This document shows positions 12,231 through 24,016 of a stretch of 64,000 bases of DNA, piece after piece; positions within the stretch are counted from its first letter, which is position 1; every line of letters begins with the position of its first letter. The notes beneath the pieces were generated by a model. That model worked only from the letters and a program-made list of their open reading frames with translations. It made no database searches and was not told where the DNA came from. Where the stretch lies: contig NW_025934867.1 in assembly GCF_000764305.2 (NCBI RefSeq), positions 1 to 64,000 of the forward strand, in the 5' to 3' direction. Made by a program: the position numbers and the translations under genes. This DNA comes from Hyalella azteca (taxonomy: Eukaryota; Arthropoda; Malacostraca; Amphipoda; Hyalellidae).

Positions 12231-12261
12231 AATTACAGCACCTCAGAGAGGTGCTGTAATT
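12231..12261. repeat. Perfect 14-bp stem hairpin
   Basis: AATTACAGCACCTC at 12231-12244 and its exact reverse complement at 12248-12261 are separated by AGA. The role is unknown; it could be the remnant of a fold-back element. Confidence 0.9.
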
Positions 12262-12540
12262 CTCAGCTGTGTCTTCTCAGCTGACATTATGGGCAGGAGA
12301 TTGAGTTATATGGATGGGTGCATTCATGGCTAATTTCAAGTTTGGCAGGAGCTTTATATTAATATTTTTCAACTTTTTCCGGGAATGTTGACTTAATATA
12401 GTAGGGTATTTAAGGAATTTTTCTTGGACGTGTTCTAGGTCTTCGAAAAGAAAAATCTTTCTCCAGAAACTAAATAATTATAGCGGAATTAAAGAACAAT
12501 ATTGCTTTCATTCAAATTAACTTAAGAATGACTGCTATTC

Positions 12541-12629
12541 TATTATAATAATATAATATAATATAATAAAATATAGTATAATATAATATAGTATAATATA
12601 ATATAATATAATATAATATAATATAATAT
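12541..12629. repeat. AT-rich microsatellite (ATAAT units)
   Basis: A run of ATAATATAAT units ends exactly where an adapter sequence begins, so it is probably one edge of a badly assembled gap. Confidence 0.9.
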
Positions 12630-12667
12630 CTGTCTCTTATACACATCTAGATGTGTATAAGAGACAG
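12630..12667. other. Nextera mate-pair junction adapter (artefact)
   Basis: CTGTCTCTTATACACATCT is followed directly by its reverse complement, 38 bp with no mismatch. This is the Tn5 mosaic-end circularisation junction of Nextera mate-pair libraries, not native DNA. Confidence 0.97.
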
Positions 12668-13478
12668 GAACTAGTTGTATTATTAACCAGCCTGTAGGCT
12701 ACAGCATCCTTATTCGTACTTTTTCTCAGTTTACATACAAGACCGAAGTTTGATGCCGTCAGCCTCTTTCTTCTCTCTTCGTGCCACAACATGGAATTAC
12801 TTTGTTCAACGGTTGACGATTCCAGGTTTTTAATTTGATCATCATCCAAGGACAACGTCTTCAAAAAGCTCAATTTTGCTTCTTCCGTGACGGATGCAAA
12901 GGCATTGCTTTCGTAGTCGTAACTAAGAGGGATTTTTTTTCTACTTAATTTACGCTCATGTTCGCTAAAAAGCCGCTTTCTAGCAGTTGCATTTTGATGT
13001 GCTCGCTGAGCTTCCATTTTTACAATTAGCTTGTTTGGAGATTTTCGCGGAAGTTTCTCACTTATTTGTGAATGCAATTGACCACTGTTGTGGACGATTA
13101 CTGCCCCAAGTGCTCTGGTCTCGAAGCTGTTAGTCAAGCTGAAATTGATTCTTTTACCGCAAGTGGCTTTGGAAACTCGTGCGTTATAATGTTCTACACG
13201 GTTACTGTCCAAATCATGCAGTAGACTTTCTGCATGGTCCTTCACTCTATTCAGTATTTTCATTATAGCCTGAAAAATTCCAGTTTTTTCGAGATCAGGA
13301 CAGTAATTGTGATCACTTTGGTTTGTACAAAAATAATTGCCGGTTATTGAACACCTCGCATGATCGCCGAAAACATGTCTGGCACAGTTCAAAATGTGTC
13401 TACGCAATCCGCTAATTCTTTCCGCTTCGTTTTTACCAGTCAGATTTTTGTGATGTTTGATTGCACCCGTTATGGCAC
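12668..13478 (-). CDS. Partial mobile-element protein with YqaJ-type nuclease start
   Basis: One frame is open across the whole insert between two adapter junctions, about 270 residues with neither true end present. Going from the N-terminal side it has a short basic stretch (GAIKHHKNLTGKNEAERISG), then a Cys/His segment (NCARHVFGDHARCS and a further FC), a basic linker, and near the end ERRKRLTASNFGLVCKLRKS. The last element resembles the start of the YqaJ-like exonuclease/recombinase domain found in mobile-element and virus-derived animal proteins, where R-x-T-A-S-N-F-G-x-V/I-C is conserved. The catalytic D/E-x-K residues would lie beyond the adapter and are not seen. Domain assignment is by pattern and is moderate; the mobile-element nature is inferred. 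Confidence 0.6.
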
Positions 13479-13516
13479 CTGTCTCTTATACACATCTAGA
13501 TGTGTATAAGAGACAG
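13479..13516. other. Nextera mate-pair junction adapter (artefact)
   Basis: This is the same perfect 38-bp mosaic-end palindrome as at 12630. Together the two enclose an 811-bp insert. Confidence 0.97.
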
Positions 13517-13602
13517 GTGCATAACAGACCAATTGAGCTGCTGCGAGCAACAGACTCTGGGACAGGTGCATAACAGACCAAGTGAGCTGCTGCAAGCCTC
13601 AG
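13508..13602. repeat. Two-copy direct repeat next to the adapter
   Basis: GACAGGTGCATAACAGACCA followed by A[T/G]TGAGCTGCTGC[G/A]AGC occurs at about 13511-13550 and again at about 13560-13597. The first GACAG is the end of the adapter, so the join was probably made at this shared pentamer. Confidence 0.7.
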
Positions 13603-15710
13603 CATGCATTGGTTCCACTGGAGTCAATAATGCTCCGGCAGACTGGGCTCGTCTGCTCGACGCTGGCTCGACATAAGCATAGGCATCGACATACGCTTTT
13701 ACCTCACCTCATCGACATACCTTTCTCACCCGTGAGTCGGCTCTATTATACCAATAAGTGACGGATCCTCAAGGCGACCTATGCTATTTGTTCTTGTCTA
13801 AAATATTCAAATACCACAAAGTATAACTATTTATTCAAGTAGTACTCACCTATTAAAGTCATCAATCCTATCATGAGGCACAGCACCTTTGATTGCGTGG
13901 AAGACATCACGTGTAATGGAGAAAAACATCAGCTCGAGAATAAACTGTAACATTTTGTATCTGGCTAATTTTCTTGCGACTTTTATTGCCTTTAAAAAGT
14001 TTTATTCTTACGTGGGAACTTTTTATATGAATAATCATGCTCAGCTTCGGTAAATGACAGATGGCATTTCAATCATTCTAATTGAAGTCAAATAAGAAAT
14101 GCGTTAGTGGTTTAGTTAGTTAATATTCCAGACATGCACGAATTCGATCAATTTAGGCTAATCCTGTATGTCCACAAAAAAGACATGATGACACTCCAAT
14201 CACTGCAAATAGAAAATATAAGTATTTATAATATCAATTTTATTCAATCGAGTTAACCATAACTGGAACAAATAAAATAACAGGTAATTTCACGTATGTT
14301 CGTCGAAAATGTTTGTGATGTTGTAAGTATACATGTCGTTTCTTTCCTATTAAACGATATTAAAAGCTGTAAACATGTTTCATGATAAAACTTTTGTTTG
14401 AATAATTAGCGAAGAAATATCACTTCGTTGTTCCTAAGAAAAAATGACCAATGAATCTAAACCATAATATAAACAATTTTAATTTGATATTTTCGAATGG
14501 ACACATTGAACAAATCTCATCAATGAAAATCATGTGTATACTTTTGAGAATATTATAAATTGAAAATTACATCGTATTAATAAACAAAAAATTAGTCAGC
14601 TAACTGGATCCCAGCTCAGCAAAACGACGGTAGTTCTATTCATTCCCTCCAGTTGCTGCTGAATCAGTGTCTACGTGAAGAATTGGTCCGTCTCACAACT
14701 AAAATAAATCAAGACCAGATGGCTGACGTGCTTAAATTCTTACTTCATAATCACATGCACGAAATATCTGTTCTATCATCACCAGATTCGAATTGAAATT
14801 GCAAGAAATAATTTGTAGGTGATAGCTCTGCCTCATTCTAAATAATTCAATTCGTTTCTTGATTTCCAGCTACATTATTAAATTTGAAGTCACTATAATT
14901 TGAGTTCATTAATAGTAGTTGATTTCAAATCAACTAAAGTAAGTTCAGATTGAGATAAAAAATCGGTAACATGGACACTCATTAGATGATGATACAATAT
15001 CAACGCATTAGGCAGCTTCTGAAGTTACGTGCTGGATGGCCTAACGCAGCCTGAGTTGTAGGCTGCTGAATAGGCTCCCTCATTAGTCTATGCAAAGTGA
15101 TGCTCGTTAAGAACCGCATTTGTGATGGCGCGTGTTAATAGTAATGCTAATGTGGCCGCAATGGACACTATATTCTAATGAACAAGTAAAATAAATGCAA
15201 TATGAATATAGCAACACAGCTCATGTCGTTAACAAAAATGTTTGCAACATGTGTTTATAAGCTCTCATTATACGCCACCGTGAACTTAACGTTAGATGCC
15301 TGCCCTACTCGGCTCTCTGAGGATGTTTCATTGGCCCGCGGTCGTAGCCTCGCAACTTGTCTAGTGAACGCGACTAAAATAACTGCAGTGTGCCAGGAGA
15401 AAATATCTGAAGCCTTGTTGTCCTGTTGATGCGGAAAGAATCCTGGCTCGGGCCCTACCGGTCAATTTCAAGGTTAATTTGAGGTCAATTTCAAGAATAT
15501 TCAATCACAACTTTGCGATGATCTCCTCAAAATAATGCAATAAAAAATGTACATTCCAGGTTTACATGCGTCAGGTTTGGTAAATGCAAAATTCGTTAAA
15601 GCAACTCTTCAACTTTACTATTTCACCTGAAACATCCAGCGCAATCAGATTTCATCTCATTTCAATGTATTTTCTCTCCTGTAAGTGTGTAACCACTCGC
15701 TTCCACTCAG
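13603..15710. other. Noncoding interval
   Basis: AT-rich, with scattered short frames. I see no supported gene, RNA or repeat array. Confidence 0.5.
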
Positions 15711-15770
15711 ACCTGGAGGAGCACAAGCACCGAGGGATCAAACTGTACTTCCAGCGTCCTCTGGTGTCTC
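15711..15770 (+). CDS. Candidate internal exon of unknown gene
   Basis: The 60-bp stretch sits between a good acceptor (TTCCACTCAG at 15701-15710) and a donor GTGAGG at 15771. It is phase 1 at both ends and reads DLEEHKHRGIKLYFQRPLVS. Base composition is GC-richer than the surroundings and typical of coding exons. I do not recognise the family. No partner exon is identified; the next candidate, at 16167-16339, is on the other strand. Confidence 0.4.
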
Positions 15771-16166
15771 GTGAGGATGCTTCAGATAATGGAAGTAATG
15801 GAGGAACTGTTCCTTACATTAATATAACGAGTATCCAACTGAGAGTAATACACAGAGAAGAAACAAAGTTTTTATATTATTCTTTTTAAATGGTCATTTC
15901 GACAATATTAATGTAAAATTTACATATTCAAGCACATAACTCTGCAATATATTTGTTTCTTCCTAGAGAGAGACACTAATTATAGGAATAATTGGGTTGA
16001 ATAACAGGAAATTTTGCGTAGAATTAACGAATAAAGTTGTATTGATAATTCCACACGATCGTAACCGATAAGATTTGAAATTACAAATCGGGTATTAAAG
16101 ATTTATTATATTTCGGAGAGATTTGCGCACCAGATTAGCAGATACTTAAAAGTTAAAGCCATCGGT

Positions 16167-16339
16167 TCATTTAAGATTCCTGGGTGCCCTCGCGTTGTCC
16201 ACGTAAACGAGGGCGACCGTAATTGGTTTAACAAGGGGAGCAGGAACTGCAGTGCACGCGTCAACCAAACCGTCATCAGCGCCAAGGAACATGTAGTTGT
16301 TGATGAATCTCTCGAAGCGAGGTCGAAGATGGGGTGATA
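16167..16339 (-). CDS. Candidate terminal exon of unknown gene
   Basis: The acceptor CTATTGCAG precedes 16339 on the minus strand after a TTTATT-rich tract. The frame, entered in phase 1, reads SPHLRPRFERFINNYMFLGA, then DDGLVDACTAVPAPLVKPIT and VALVYVDNARAPRNLK to a TGA at 16167-16169. It is GC-richer than its surroundings and has a balanced composition, unlike the AT-derived frames nearby. I do not recognise the protein. A competing frame over the same bases is also open but reads as a low-quality hydrophobic sequence. Confidence 0.4.
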
Positions 16340-16564
16340 CTGCAATAGTGATGAATAAAATACTGGCAGAATTACAACTAACTGCACAGTTCAAAACTTT
16401 CAAATGACAAATGTGAGCAGTTAGAATTTAAATCACTTTACTGCCATCTCTACACACCTGAGTTTATTGTTGGCACTCAGCTAGTGATGTTACACACTTT
16501 CAGAAGAGAAATTACATTGAAATGAGAAGAAATCAGAGTGAGATGGATGCTTTGAAAGAAGGAA

Positions 16565-16680
16565 AAGTAATAATATGATTATTATTACTAGCTTATAATA
16601 TGATTATTACTAGCTTATAATATGATTATTACTAGCTTATTACTAGCTCATTATTACTAGCTTAAGCTAGTAATAATAAT
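16565..16680. repeat. TATTACTAGCT repeat with a perfect palindrome
   Basis: Repeats of TATAATATGATTATTACTAGC end in a perfect 28-bp palindrome at 16650-16677 centred on CTTAAG. Confidence 0.85.
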
Positions 16681-17379
16681 ACAGCCCTTATCAGTGTCGT
16701 CAGCCTTAAGTTTGATTAAGTAGAAATTTAAATGGTATATACCATTGACCATATTAGATCGAATTATTTGATAACTGAAGCATCCAAAATGAAAATAATG
16801 CATAGCAATAATCAACTAAACTAAATGAAAGAGACTATAGCACAACAAAATAAGGTGTGTCAATTGAACACAACAAAGTTCAAGGAAGGCATTTGAGAAT
16901 TTGACTTATGGATTGATTGTGCACGGCGCTGATGAGCAGGATGATGGCGTCAATAAGCACTGAAAGTATTACGCCACTGGAGCAGCTCAAGCCTTCACCG
17001 TAAGATTGTGCGAACTCTCTTGCAACCTTCCGGACCGGTTCCCAGTTGTTTGCCTACAAAATCTTCAAAGGAACTTACCCTAAACTGATCCCGATACAAA
17101 CCCAACTACACTTTACGGAATTAATTATACTTTTATAACAACATATATATTTTATTATTTGCTCCACGTAAACGCAACATCCCAACAAGGAAATAACTTT
17201 TAATCAATACCTCTACATTGCCACTTATTATAACATGAAACACGAAACGTAACGTGTATATATATAACGACATGTCTGAGAGTTCATAGCTTGACTTCTA
17301 CGAACGTGAAACACAACGACATCCGATGGAAGATTTTTTGCAACACTTTGAGATAAAAACACGATTATACCAGAACATT
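16681..17379. other. Noncoding interval
   Basis: AT-rich sequence with no supported feature. Confidence 0.5.
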
Positions 17380-17800
17380 TCAAGTTCAAAGCAGCTCACA
17401 TTTTAGAACACTAATTTCAGAGCACTTTGAGTTCAGAACACATTGAGTTCAGAACACTTTAAGTTCAGATCACTCAAGTTCAAAGCACTTTATGTTTAGA
17501 ATAATTCTAGTTCTGAATACTTTAAGTTCAGAACACTTTGTGTTCAGAACACTTCAAGTTTTGAAGAGTTTAAGTTCAGAACTCTATAAGTTCTGAACAC
17601 TTAAAATTCAGAACACTTTAAGTATAGGATACTTTAGGATCAGAACACTTTAAGTTTAGAAAACCTTAGGTTTAGAACACTCTAAGTAAAGAAACACTTC
17701 AAGTATAGAATATTTTAGGATCAGAACATTCTAGAATTCAAACAATGTAGGAACATAACACTTTATTATCGGAACGCTATTCGACAAGAACACTTTGTGA
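17380..17800. repeat. Degenerate 16-18 bp tandem array (TTCAGAACACTTTAAG)
   Basis: More than twenty diverged copies of AGTTCAGAACACTTTA are present, with drifting spacing. The last units change to TCGGAACGC variants. Confidence 0.85.
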
Positions 17801-18360
17801 TCGGAACGCGGAAAACTGTAAAATTTCCGATCATTTCACGCGTGAATTTTCAGTTTTAATTTACAACAATATTTTTAGCTTGATTATTTCAATATACGAT
17901 CAAATCAAATAGCTTTAAATTGATTCGGTTTAAGCAATTCCTGAATTTCATGCATTTGTTTCCAGAAAAGCTCGAATGAACCGCGAACTTTAAATTGCAA
18001 GTTTGTATTAGCTAATTAATTGCCTCCGAATAAATAATATCACTTAAAGCTCTAAGAAATGAAATAAATTAAGCGATTGAGTTATTATCATGGGCAGCAT
18101 TAAATATCCTGATATAAATTATAAACTCATCTTGAAGTCAGTTTACCCGGCAATGCTTAAGGTCAAACAGCAATTTGTTATTCTGATGTGAAGAGCCACT
18201 ATAAGTATACACTCCTGACAACTGTATTATACTATTTATTCTCACGGCATGAGCCTCGTTATCAGTAATGTCGTCAGAGGGTAAAGTTCACAACACATGT
18301 GACAGCAGTTTGGACCACAACGCTGGCATTGGTTTCACTTGTCTTGCTTTGAGATCGTCA
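17801..18360. other. Noncoding interval
   Basis: AT-rich sequence with no supported feature. Confidence 0.5.
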
Positions 18361-18432
18361 CACTGGTAGAGGCGGGACGTAAACAGAGTTGCTGGTAGAG
18401 GCGGGACGTAAACAGAGTTGCTGGTGGAGGCG
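18361..18432. repeat. 29-bp tandem repeat, about 2.5 copies
   Basis: The unit CTGGTAGAGGCGGGACGTAA ACAGAGTTG occurs twice almost perfectly, followed by a diverged third copy. Confidence 0.85.
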
Positions 18433-20397
18433 AGACTTAAATAATATCTTCGACGTAACCCCATAAGAAATAGTCACATGGAGTCACATTAGGTGTGCTC
18501 AGTGGCCAGAATATTTTCATTTCCTATGCGTCCTGCCCAACGCTCAGGAAGTGACTGATTCAAAAAGTTTCGGACATCAAGATGCCAATAAACCTTTTGA
18601 CCAATTAAATAAAAAAATTGGAATCTTGCTTATTCTATTGATGTATACATTATTCATTTCAAATATATACCTAAATAAATACGAATTTATTAACTTGGGT
18701 CCATCATTTAGAATAACCCTGTATATGGCGCCATCCATACACTGGTTCATCCAAAGTCTACGGATAATGCTCAAAACATTTAAATAACTATCCAAAGAGG
18801 GGCTACAGCCGTCGCAAGCTAAATCGCAAAGCCATTATTTCTAAATGAAACATCATTTAATGCATCTAGGATATGACAATAAAAAAACAAACTTTTTCCC
18901 TACCTTTACCGGTATATATCTTGTTACCGGTATGGCTATTTAAGTGGTCATTGAAGGTACTCACCCCGCCACTCGGTCTTAATGAATTTTTGCTTGTACA
19001 TTACGAGTTAAGTTGTTCAAGGCTCATTAAGGTCAGGCTAGGGCCTCCAGTTCACCTAATCGGACTCTTAAACGAGCTAAAGGGCACGGCGCGTTGGCTT
19101 CAAATATCCAGTCAGCTGCTGAGGCGAATACCGAGAGCCAACTTATCGGTGTGGTTAAAGTACCCCAATGGCGGAGTAACACTGGTCATTATTGCTTCCT
19201 GACTTGCCTTGCGCTGGGACCATATAACTTTTTCGCTCACTTTACTGATACTTTGTTGAAACATAAATTAACTATAAATATTTATTGAATCGGAAAATAC
19301 CCGCGATTCCCGCAATGGCCAGTCATACCATATTAATTTTGTTTATGAAAATTTTGTGCAGACTGCAAAAAGGTGCAATAAGACCATAGTGAAATTGATT
19401 GCCTAAATTATCAAATGTGGAATTTCACTATAGTCTCTGAATTATTATCGCATACAAGACAAAAATAATCTGGCTAATAACAGGAAGTTATAGGCAAAAC
19501 TTAGGAGCATTGATAATTTGTAGGAAATCATGCAGGAGTCTGGGTGGATCAACCTTCTGCGCCCTTGCTTGACGAATTTTATGCAAATGTCTTGAATGAA
19601 TGACAGCAGCCTTTTTTTATACAAGTTTATTTCTCTTTTTTGTATTCGCATCAATCAATGAAAATAATCATTACTTCATTAGTATATACATTTCTAGCAC
19701 GAAAAATTCAATTCTCCACACTGTACCACCGGCAGTTAATCATTATTAATATTTCGTTCTTCACCAAAATGCTCATACTTTTTTCGCAAAGTTTTTTTCG
19801 CAAATACTTATCGCAAAGTTTTTTCAAGTCATAAGTTTTTATGAGAGACGCTTGCAAGACTCATTGCAAAAGAAGTGAAATTCACTCCAAGAAATGGGAT
19901 TGTTATTCATGTCATTCAATATATTAAGGTTTTCGCTTCAGAAGAGTGTGAATCCAGGATTTTCGCTCCTCTTTCTTATTGAGTCTGTGAAGCAACAATT
20001 ATTAAGAAACAATATTAAGAATGGTAACATAATTTGCACTGAACATAAGGTGTGACTGACAAAAAAATAATTCACTTCGAGCATCAGTAACGATATAAAA
20101 AAGCTGTACTCAAACGAACCTTCACACATACCAAATATTTCTTTCTCTACACTATTGACACAGCATCAAATTAAAACTTGAGATGCTAACTAAATCGACG
20201 ACATGTACTTTGTGCATGAAACGCGTGCCTCAGGCGAACTGGATATATGAATAGTGTTTATAAGAAGAAATAATTTAACACAGGAAGCCGAAGTGTCTTC
20301 AACGTTCGTTGACCTTCAAATAGAATCTTGTTGAGTATTCAGCCGATCCTAACAACTTCAAGATTCGTAAATCAGATAAATAATATGCATAATGAAG
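18433..20397. other. Noncoding interval with possible element remnants
   Basis: Open frames near 18551-18795 lie over a segment ending in AGAATAACCCTGTATATGG, a phrase I associate with ends of arthropod transposons, but there is too little to classify. Frames at 18873-19288 have no splice or family support. Confidence 0.35.
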
Positions 20398-20560
20398 CCC
20401 TTGAGGTCACGCAGGCACAATAATGTCTTTAGGTCACGCAGACACAATAATGTCTTGAGGTCACGCAGGCACAATAATGTCTTGAGGTCACGCTGGCACA
20501 ATAATGTCTTGAGGTCACGCAGGCACGATGAAGGTTGTGAAGTAACGCAGGCACCTTGGG
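20398..20560. repeat. 27-bp minisatellite
   Basis: About five copies of CTTGAGGTCACGCAGGCACA ATAATGT are present, the last degraded. On the minus strand each unit starts GTGCCTGCG. Because 27 is a multiple of three, long frames appear on both strands (SRRHNNVLR and DLKTLLCLR repeats), and these are not genes. Confidence 0.9.
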
Positions 20561-22900
20561 CCTGTCCCGTCCCGCGCATGCTGCTATTGCGAGTTAAGCC
20601 TCATCGGCTCTATACCAGAGGATTGCAAGGCTCAAAATGTTGCGCGAGCTCGTTCAGTTCTGCTGGCAATCGAAATCTCATACATGCCTGCGAGTCATGG
20701 AATGCTTACATTGCTTTTCTGGGCAACGGCCATAAAAGTTCAATATTTTCGGAGCCGAGAGCGCGCCTTTTTCCGCACTCTGTTGATACACAGAATGGAA
20801 TAGAATATCTAATAGATAACAGGTGCGATTAAAGATGTAAATTGATCATAGTAATGTTCATGCGGGGCGCTGATTTCACGAAACTTTTGAACTCTTTTTT
20901 CAGGCTGTAGAGTAATGTCGGAAAATCGTAAATTACTGTTCTACAACCGGATTGCATGAATTTGGTATATTATTTTGTATTATAATATTTTTCTGTAGAT
21001 TTATTTTTGAAAAGGGACCCAATTCTTTTAAATTTACCATATATAAATTTTATACATTTAATATATGTGTGTTGTATGAAATATTATCAGCATCATAGTA
21101 ATGTGTTGAATCAACATAAAAATTTTTAACACGTTGATTCGTACTTGAAGTATTCCGCTCCTAAATCCACTAAAACAAACCGAATCATTTATCATGAAAT
21201 AATGTAGACGCAAAACAATAAATAAATCCTCCTTCGTTTGCATGACGTCACATTGGTTCCTTGTCAAGTTCTCGGCCATATTGATATGTTTTTTGCTTTG
21301 AACGTGTATTCCGCAATTTCCGCTGTCAACTTTCCGTTTGTGTTAGTATTTCCGTCCTATGTCCATGGAGCCTACAATCCTGGTCATCCCATGGCGGCCT
21401 CTTCGAAATAGAAATTGAAAATTTTCTGTAAAATTTACCCGATTTAGGCTACTATCCTTAGCGCCATCAATGTTAGCAAGAGAAGATAAAACAATTTAAT
21501 GTAAAAAGAATCAAGTCAGAAGGCATAAAAATGTGTTGTGATGGATAATTAGTTTGAACACATGAAGTGTTTCCCGTTATGAAGCACTAGGATTGTCTTT
21601 TAACGTTAAAGGATAAACAAATTAATTGAGCAACACAAAATTAGACGAATGTAATGAAAATTGTACATCACGTAATAAAATTTAGGTTCACAGCTGAATG
21701 CTAGATGTGAGTTAGTCTACACATCAATACTGAAAGCAATAAACAAATTTGCGCAAATAATCCTTACCTCAGAATTACCACATGAATACGAAGAAATTTG
21801 AAACCAACCAGTCCGCCATTGCAGTGAAACTTCGGCAATAACTGGAACGAAGCTCGGGGCAATTACTGGAAACGTTGTTCTATCGATGATTGACTAAGAG
21901 CTATTGCCCTGCGACCAGGAACGCTTTTAAGAACAACTTGCATACAATATAAATGAATCTATTGATATTGCTGTGAGTCGTACGATTGTGGACACTGCCG
22001 ATACAGTGCCACGTGGCGGGCTGCAGTTGATTTAAACTGAAGGTTTATATTTTTGGGATACGCATTTGTACTATGTATAGATTTATGAAAGAGGAATAAC
22101 CTACATTTTATTGCTGCGATTTATGATTTTAAATAGTGCTTATTGAAACCATTTGTCCCTGAATGAACTTACTGACGTGGCAATGAATGTCTTTGGTAAT
22201 ATCAATTGAGCGGAAATGCCACGTGGAAAGCGCGTTACATTGCTGAACTTTTCACGACACTTTATTTACTTAATTTGAACATATTAAATTTGGAAATTAA
22301 ACTATTGGCGTATAGAAAACGCTTGCTTGCTTTTATAATTGGTTTTGACGCCTTTGGCTTAGCATCAATCCGTCGCATTGGACAGCGAGACTATAGAGCC
22401 TTGTCAGGCTGCCAGGCCTGTGAAGTTTTCAACTCGTCGACTTCCATGCGGCAATCTCAACGCCGCCCACGATGAACGCAATGCAGGTGCAATTGTTTCG
22501 TCTCAAAAATTCAATAATGTTAAAAATTATCAATTTTTCAATGGAATAATCTGCATTAGAGTTGTTGCAGGGAAGAGTGCAACAATTAATAATTTCTGTC
22601 ATTGACCAGCCAAGGCAGGCTAATCATCACTGGTCTAGGAAGCTTAACTATCTTTGGAGCTAATGAAACGATGTAGAATGAAAAAATCATTAACAGAATT
22701 AATCATTCAGTTAATCAATGTCAGAGAGTGGTTTGTGGCTACAAATTATCATGTACACAAATCCTCAAATCCTCAAATATGCTTACCAGCTTTGAGTCCA
22801 TTGTGTCACTGAGAGCTTGCCTAATGCAGATGCCGAGTCGACAACTTGACAGCATATGTGTCACTAGGACAAGACCCCGGTGAACCGCCTTAGTATAACG
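20561..22900. other. Noncoding interval
   Basis: No supported gene. Open frames at 20580-20832 and 22206-22605 have mixed composition but no recognisable splice boundaries. Confidence 0.4.
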
Positions 22901-22904
22901 CTCA

Positions 22905-23148
22905 GTCTCTAACAAGCACGCCGCCATGTAGCATTTGTTAGAGCTACTCCGACCTAATGGTCTTATAGCCACTAATGTTAATATACTTCCACTAATATAA
23001 CTCCCATGTATTACCACCTCGTATCAAGGTAAGTTCTCAAGGACGGTGTCTTACTTATCCCTCACAAACTTAGTCAAATAATACCTGTCCTCAGGTTTAG
23101 GTATAAATATATTATAAGTCTAAAGACGCATAAGCGAGCTTTCGGACA
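22905..23148 (+). mobile_element. LTR-like repeat, copy A, followed by a primer-site-like sequence
   Basis: This segment is similar to 23466-23663. Both share ACAAGC[A/G], a TCCGACCTAA[T/C]GGTC block, AAGTTCT, GTGTCTTACTTAT, an AACTTAGTCA/AACTTGGTCA block, and end in a GACGCATA/GGCGCATA...GGACA motif. Immediately after copy A comes TGGAGCCCCGAACAG (23149-23163), which begins with TGG as retroelement primer-binding sites complementary to a tRNA 3' end do. I read it as a decayed LTR. Identity of the copies is only moderate. Confidence 0.5.
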
Positions 23149-23429
23149 ATTGGAGCCCCGAACAGTTTGATTACTCTGGGCATAAAAAGTTGAGATAATA
23201 AGCGAAATTTATCTATTTATATAACGTCATCTATAGTCACTAGTCGCATATACATGTCCGGTGTCAATCTGGCGTCTCATTATATTCATTATAATTATAC
23301 TATAAGATATGATCATCTGTAATTGAGACAATTTCTACTTGACGTGATAGATATTGATAGAAAAGTACTAGATCTGAGTCAGCGTCTGGAGAACATCACG
23401 TGATAGATCACGCGATAGCCGTGATTCTA

Positions 23430-23663
23430 TAAAAGGGCTGGGAACCTTAGTAAGGCACCCTGCAGAAGCCAACAAGCGTGTCGCGATGTAACTCGATTAA
23501 GAATTATTCCGACCTAACGGTCGACGTCTAGCATTTACTGTACTGTATTACAACTTTCATTTATAACCACCCAGTATCACGATAAGTTCTTTAGACAGAT
23601 AGTGTCTTACTTATTCCCAATGAACTTGGTCACGAATCCTGGAGGCGCATAGACGTGCGTCTG
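23430..23663 (+). mobile_element. LTR-like repeat, copy B, with TATA-like box
   Basis: This second copy lies about 560 bp from copy A. Upstream of the shared part is TCTATAAAAGGGCTGGGAA (about 23426-23444), a plausible RNA polymerase II TATA box of an LTR promoter. Copy B does not keep the TGGAGCC sequence at its end. Confidence 0.5.
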
Positions 23664-23709
23664 GGACATACAAAACCTGTTCAATATAATTTAACTTTAA
23701 GGCGTAATA

Positions 23710-24016
23710 ATGTTCAGACGGCCGGTCAAGTCAAGGCACACGTTCAAGATCTCGACAACTGATCACGAGGTCGGTGCCGAACTTGAGCTAGTCGGCCAAA
23801 AGTCAGTCTCTTGGCCAACTCTTAAAGGCAACGTTGAAGATCTGAAGCAGCAGGGATACCTATACCACCTGGGAGTCAAGAAACGCATCGTTAGTTAACG
23901 ACGTACCACTTTTAATGGACGATGTATCTAATGTAACATGGCTAGACAAAATTAATAGCAATGTTAAACGAACGGCATCAGAGTTCATGGAGTACACAGG
24001 TAGAGAAACGATATAA
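23710..24016 (+). pseudogene. Broken retroelement-like reading frame after LTR copy B
   Basis: A 62-residue frame starts MFRRPVKSRHTFKISTTDHE and ends KKRIVS at a stop. The following sequence is open in the next frame for about 40 residues (VNDVPLLMDDVSNVTWLDKI and onward) to a stop near 24016. The position, just after an LTR-like block, suggests the start of a Gag-like ORF with a frameshift, but no family motif is visible. Confidence 0.3.

Noticed and set aside
12637..12668. C-terminal residues CLLYTSRCV of the long minus-strand frame
   Set aside because: These codons are translated from the Nextera adapter, not from genomic DNA.
18551..18795. Frames on both strands over the same bases
   Set aside because: Mutually overlapping AT-rich frames; likely decayed transposon sequence, too little to annotate as a gene.
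20392..20832. 146-residue plus-strand frame with SRRHNNVLR repeats
   Set aside because: It is a 27-bp minisatellite followed by unrelated sequence; nothing indicates translation.
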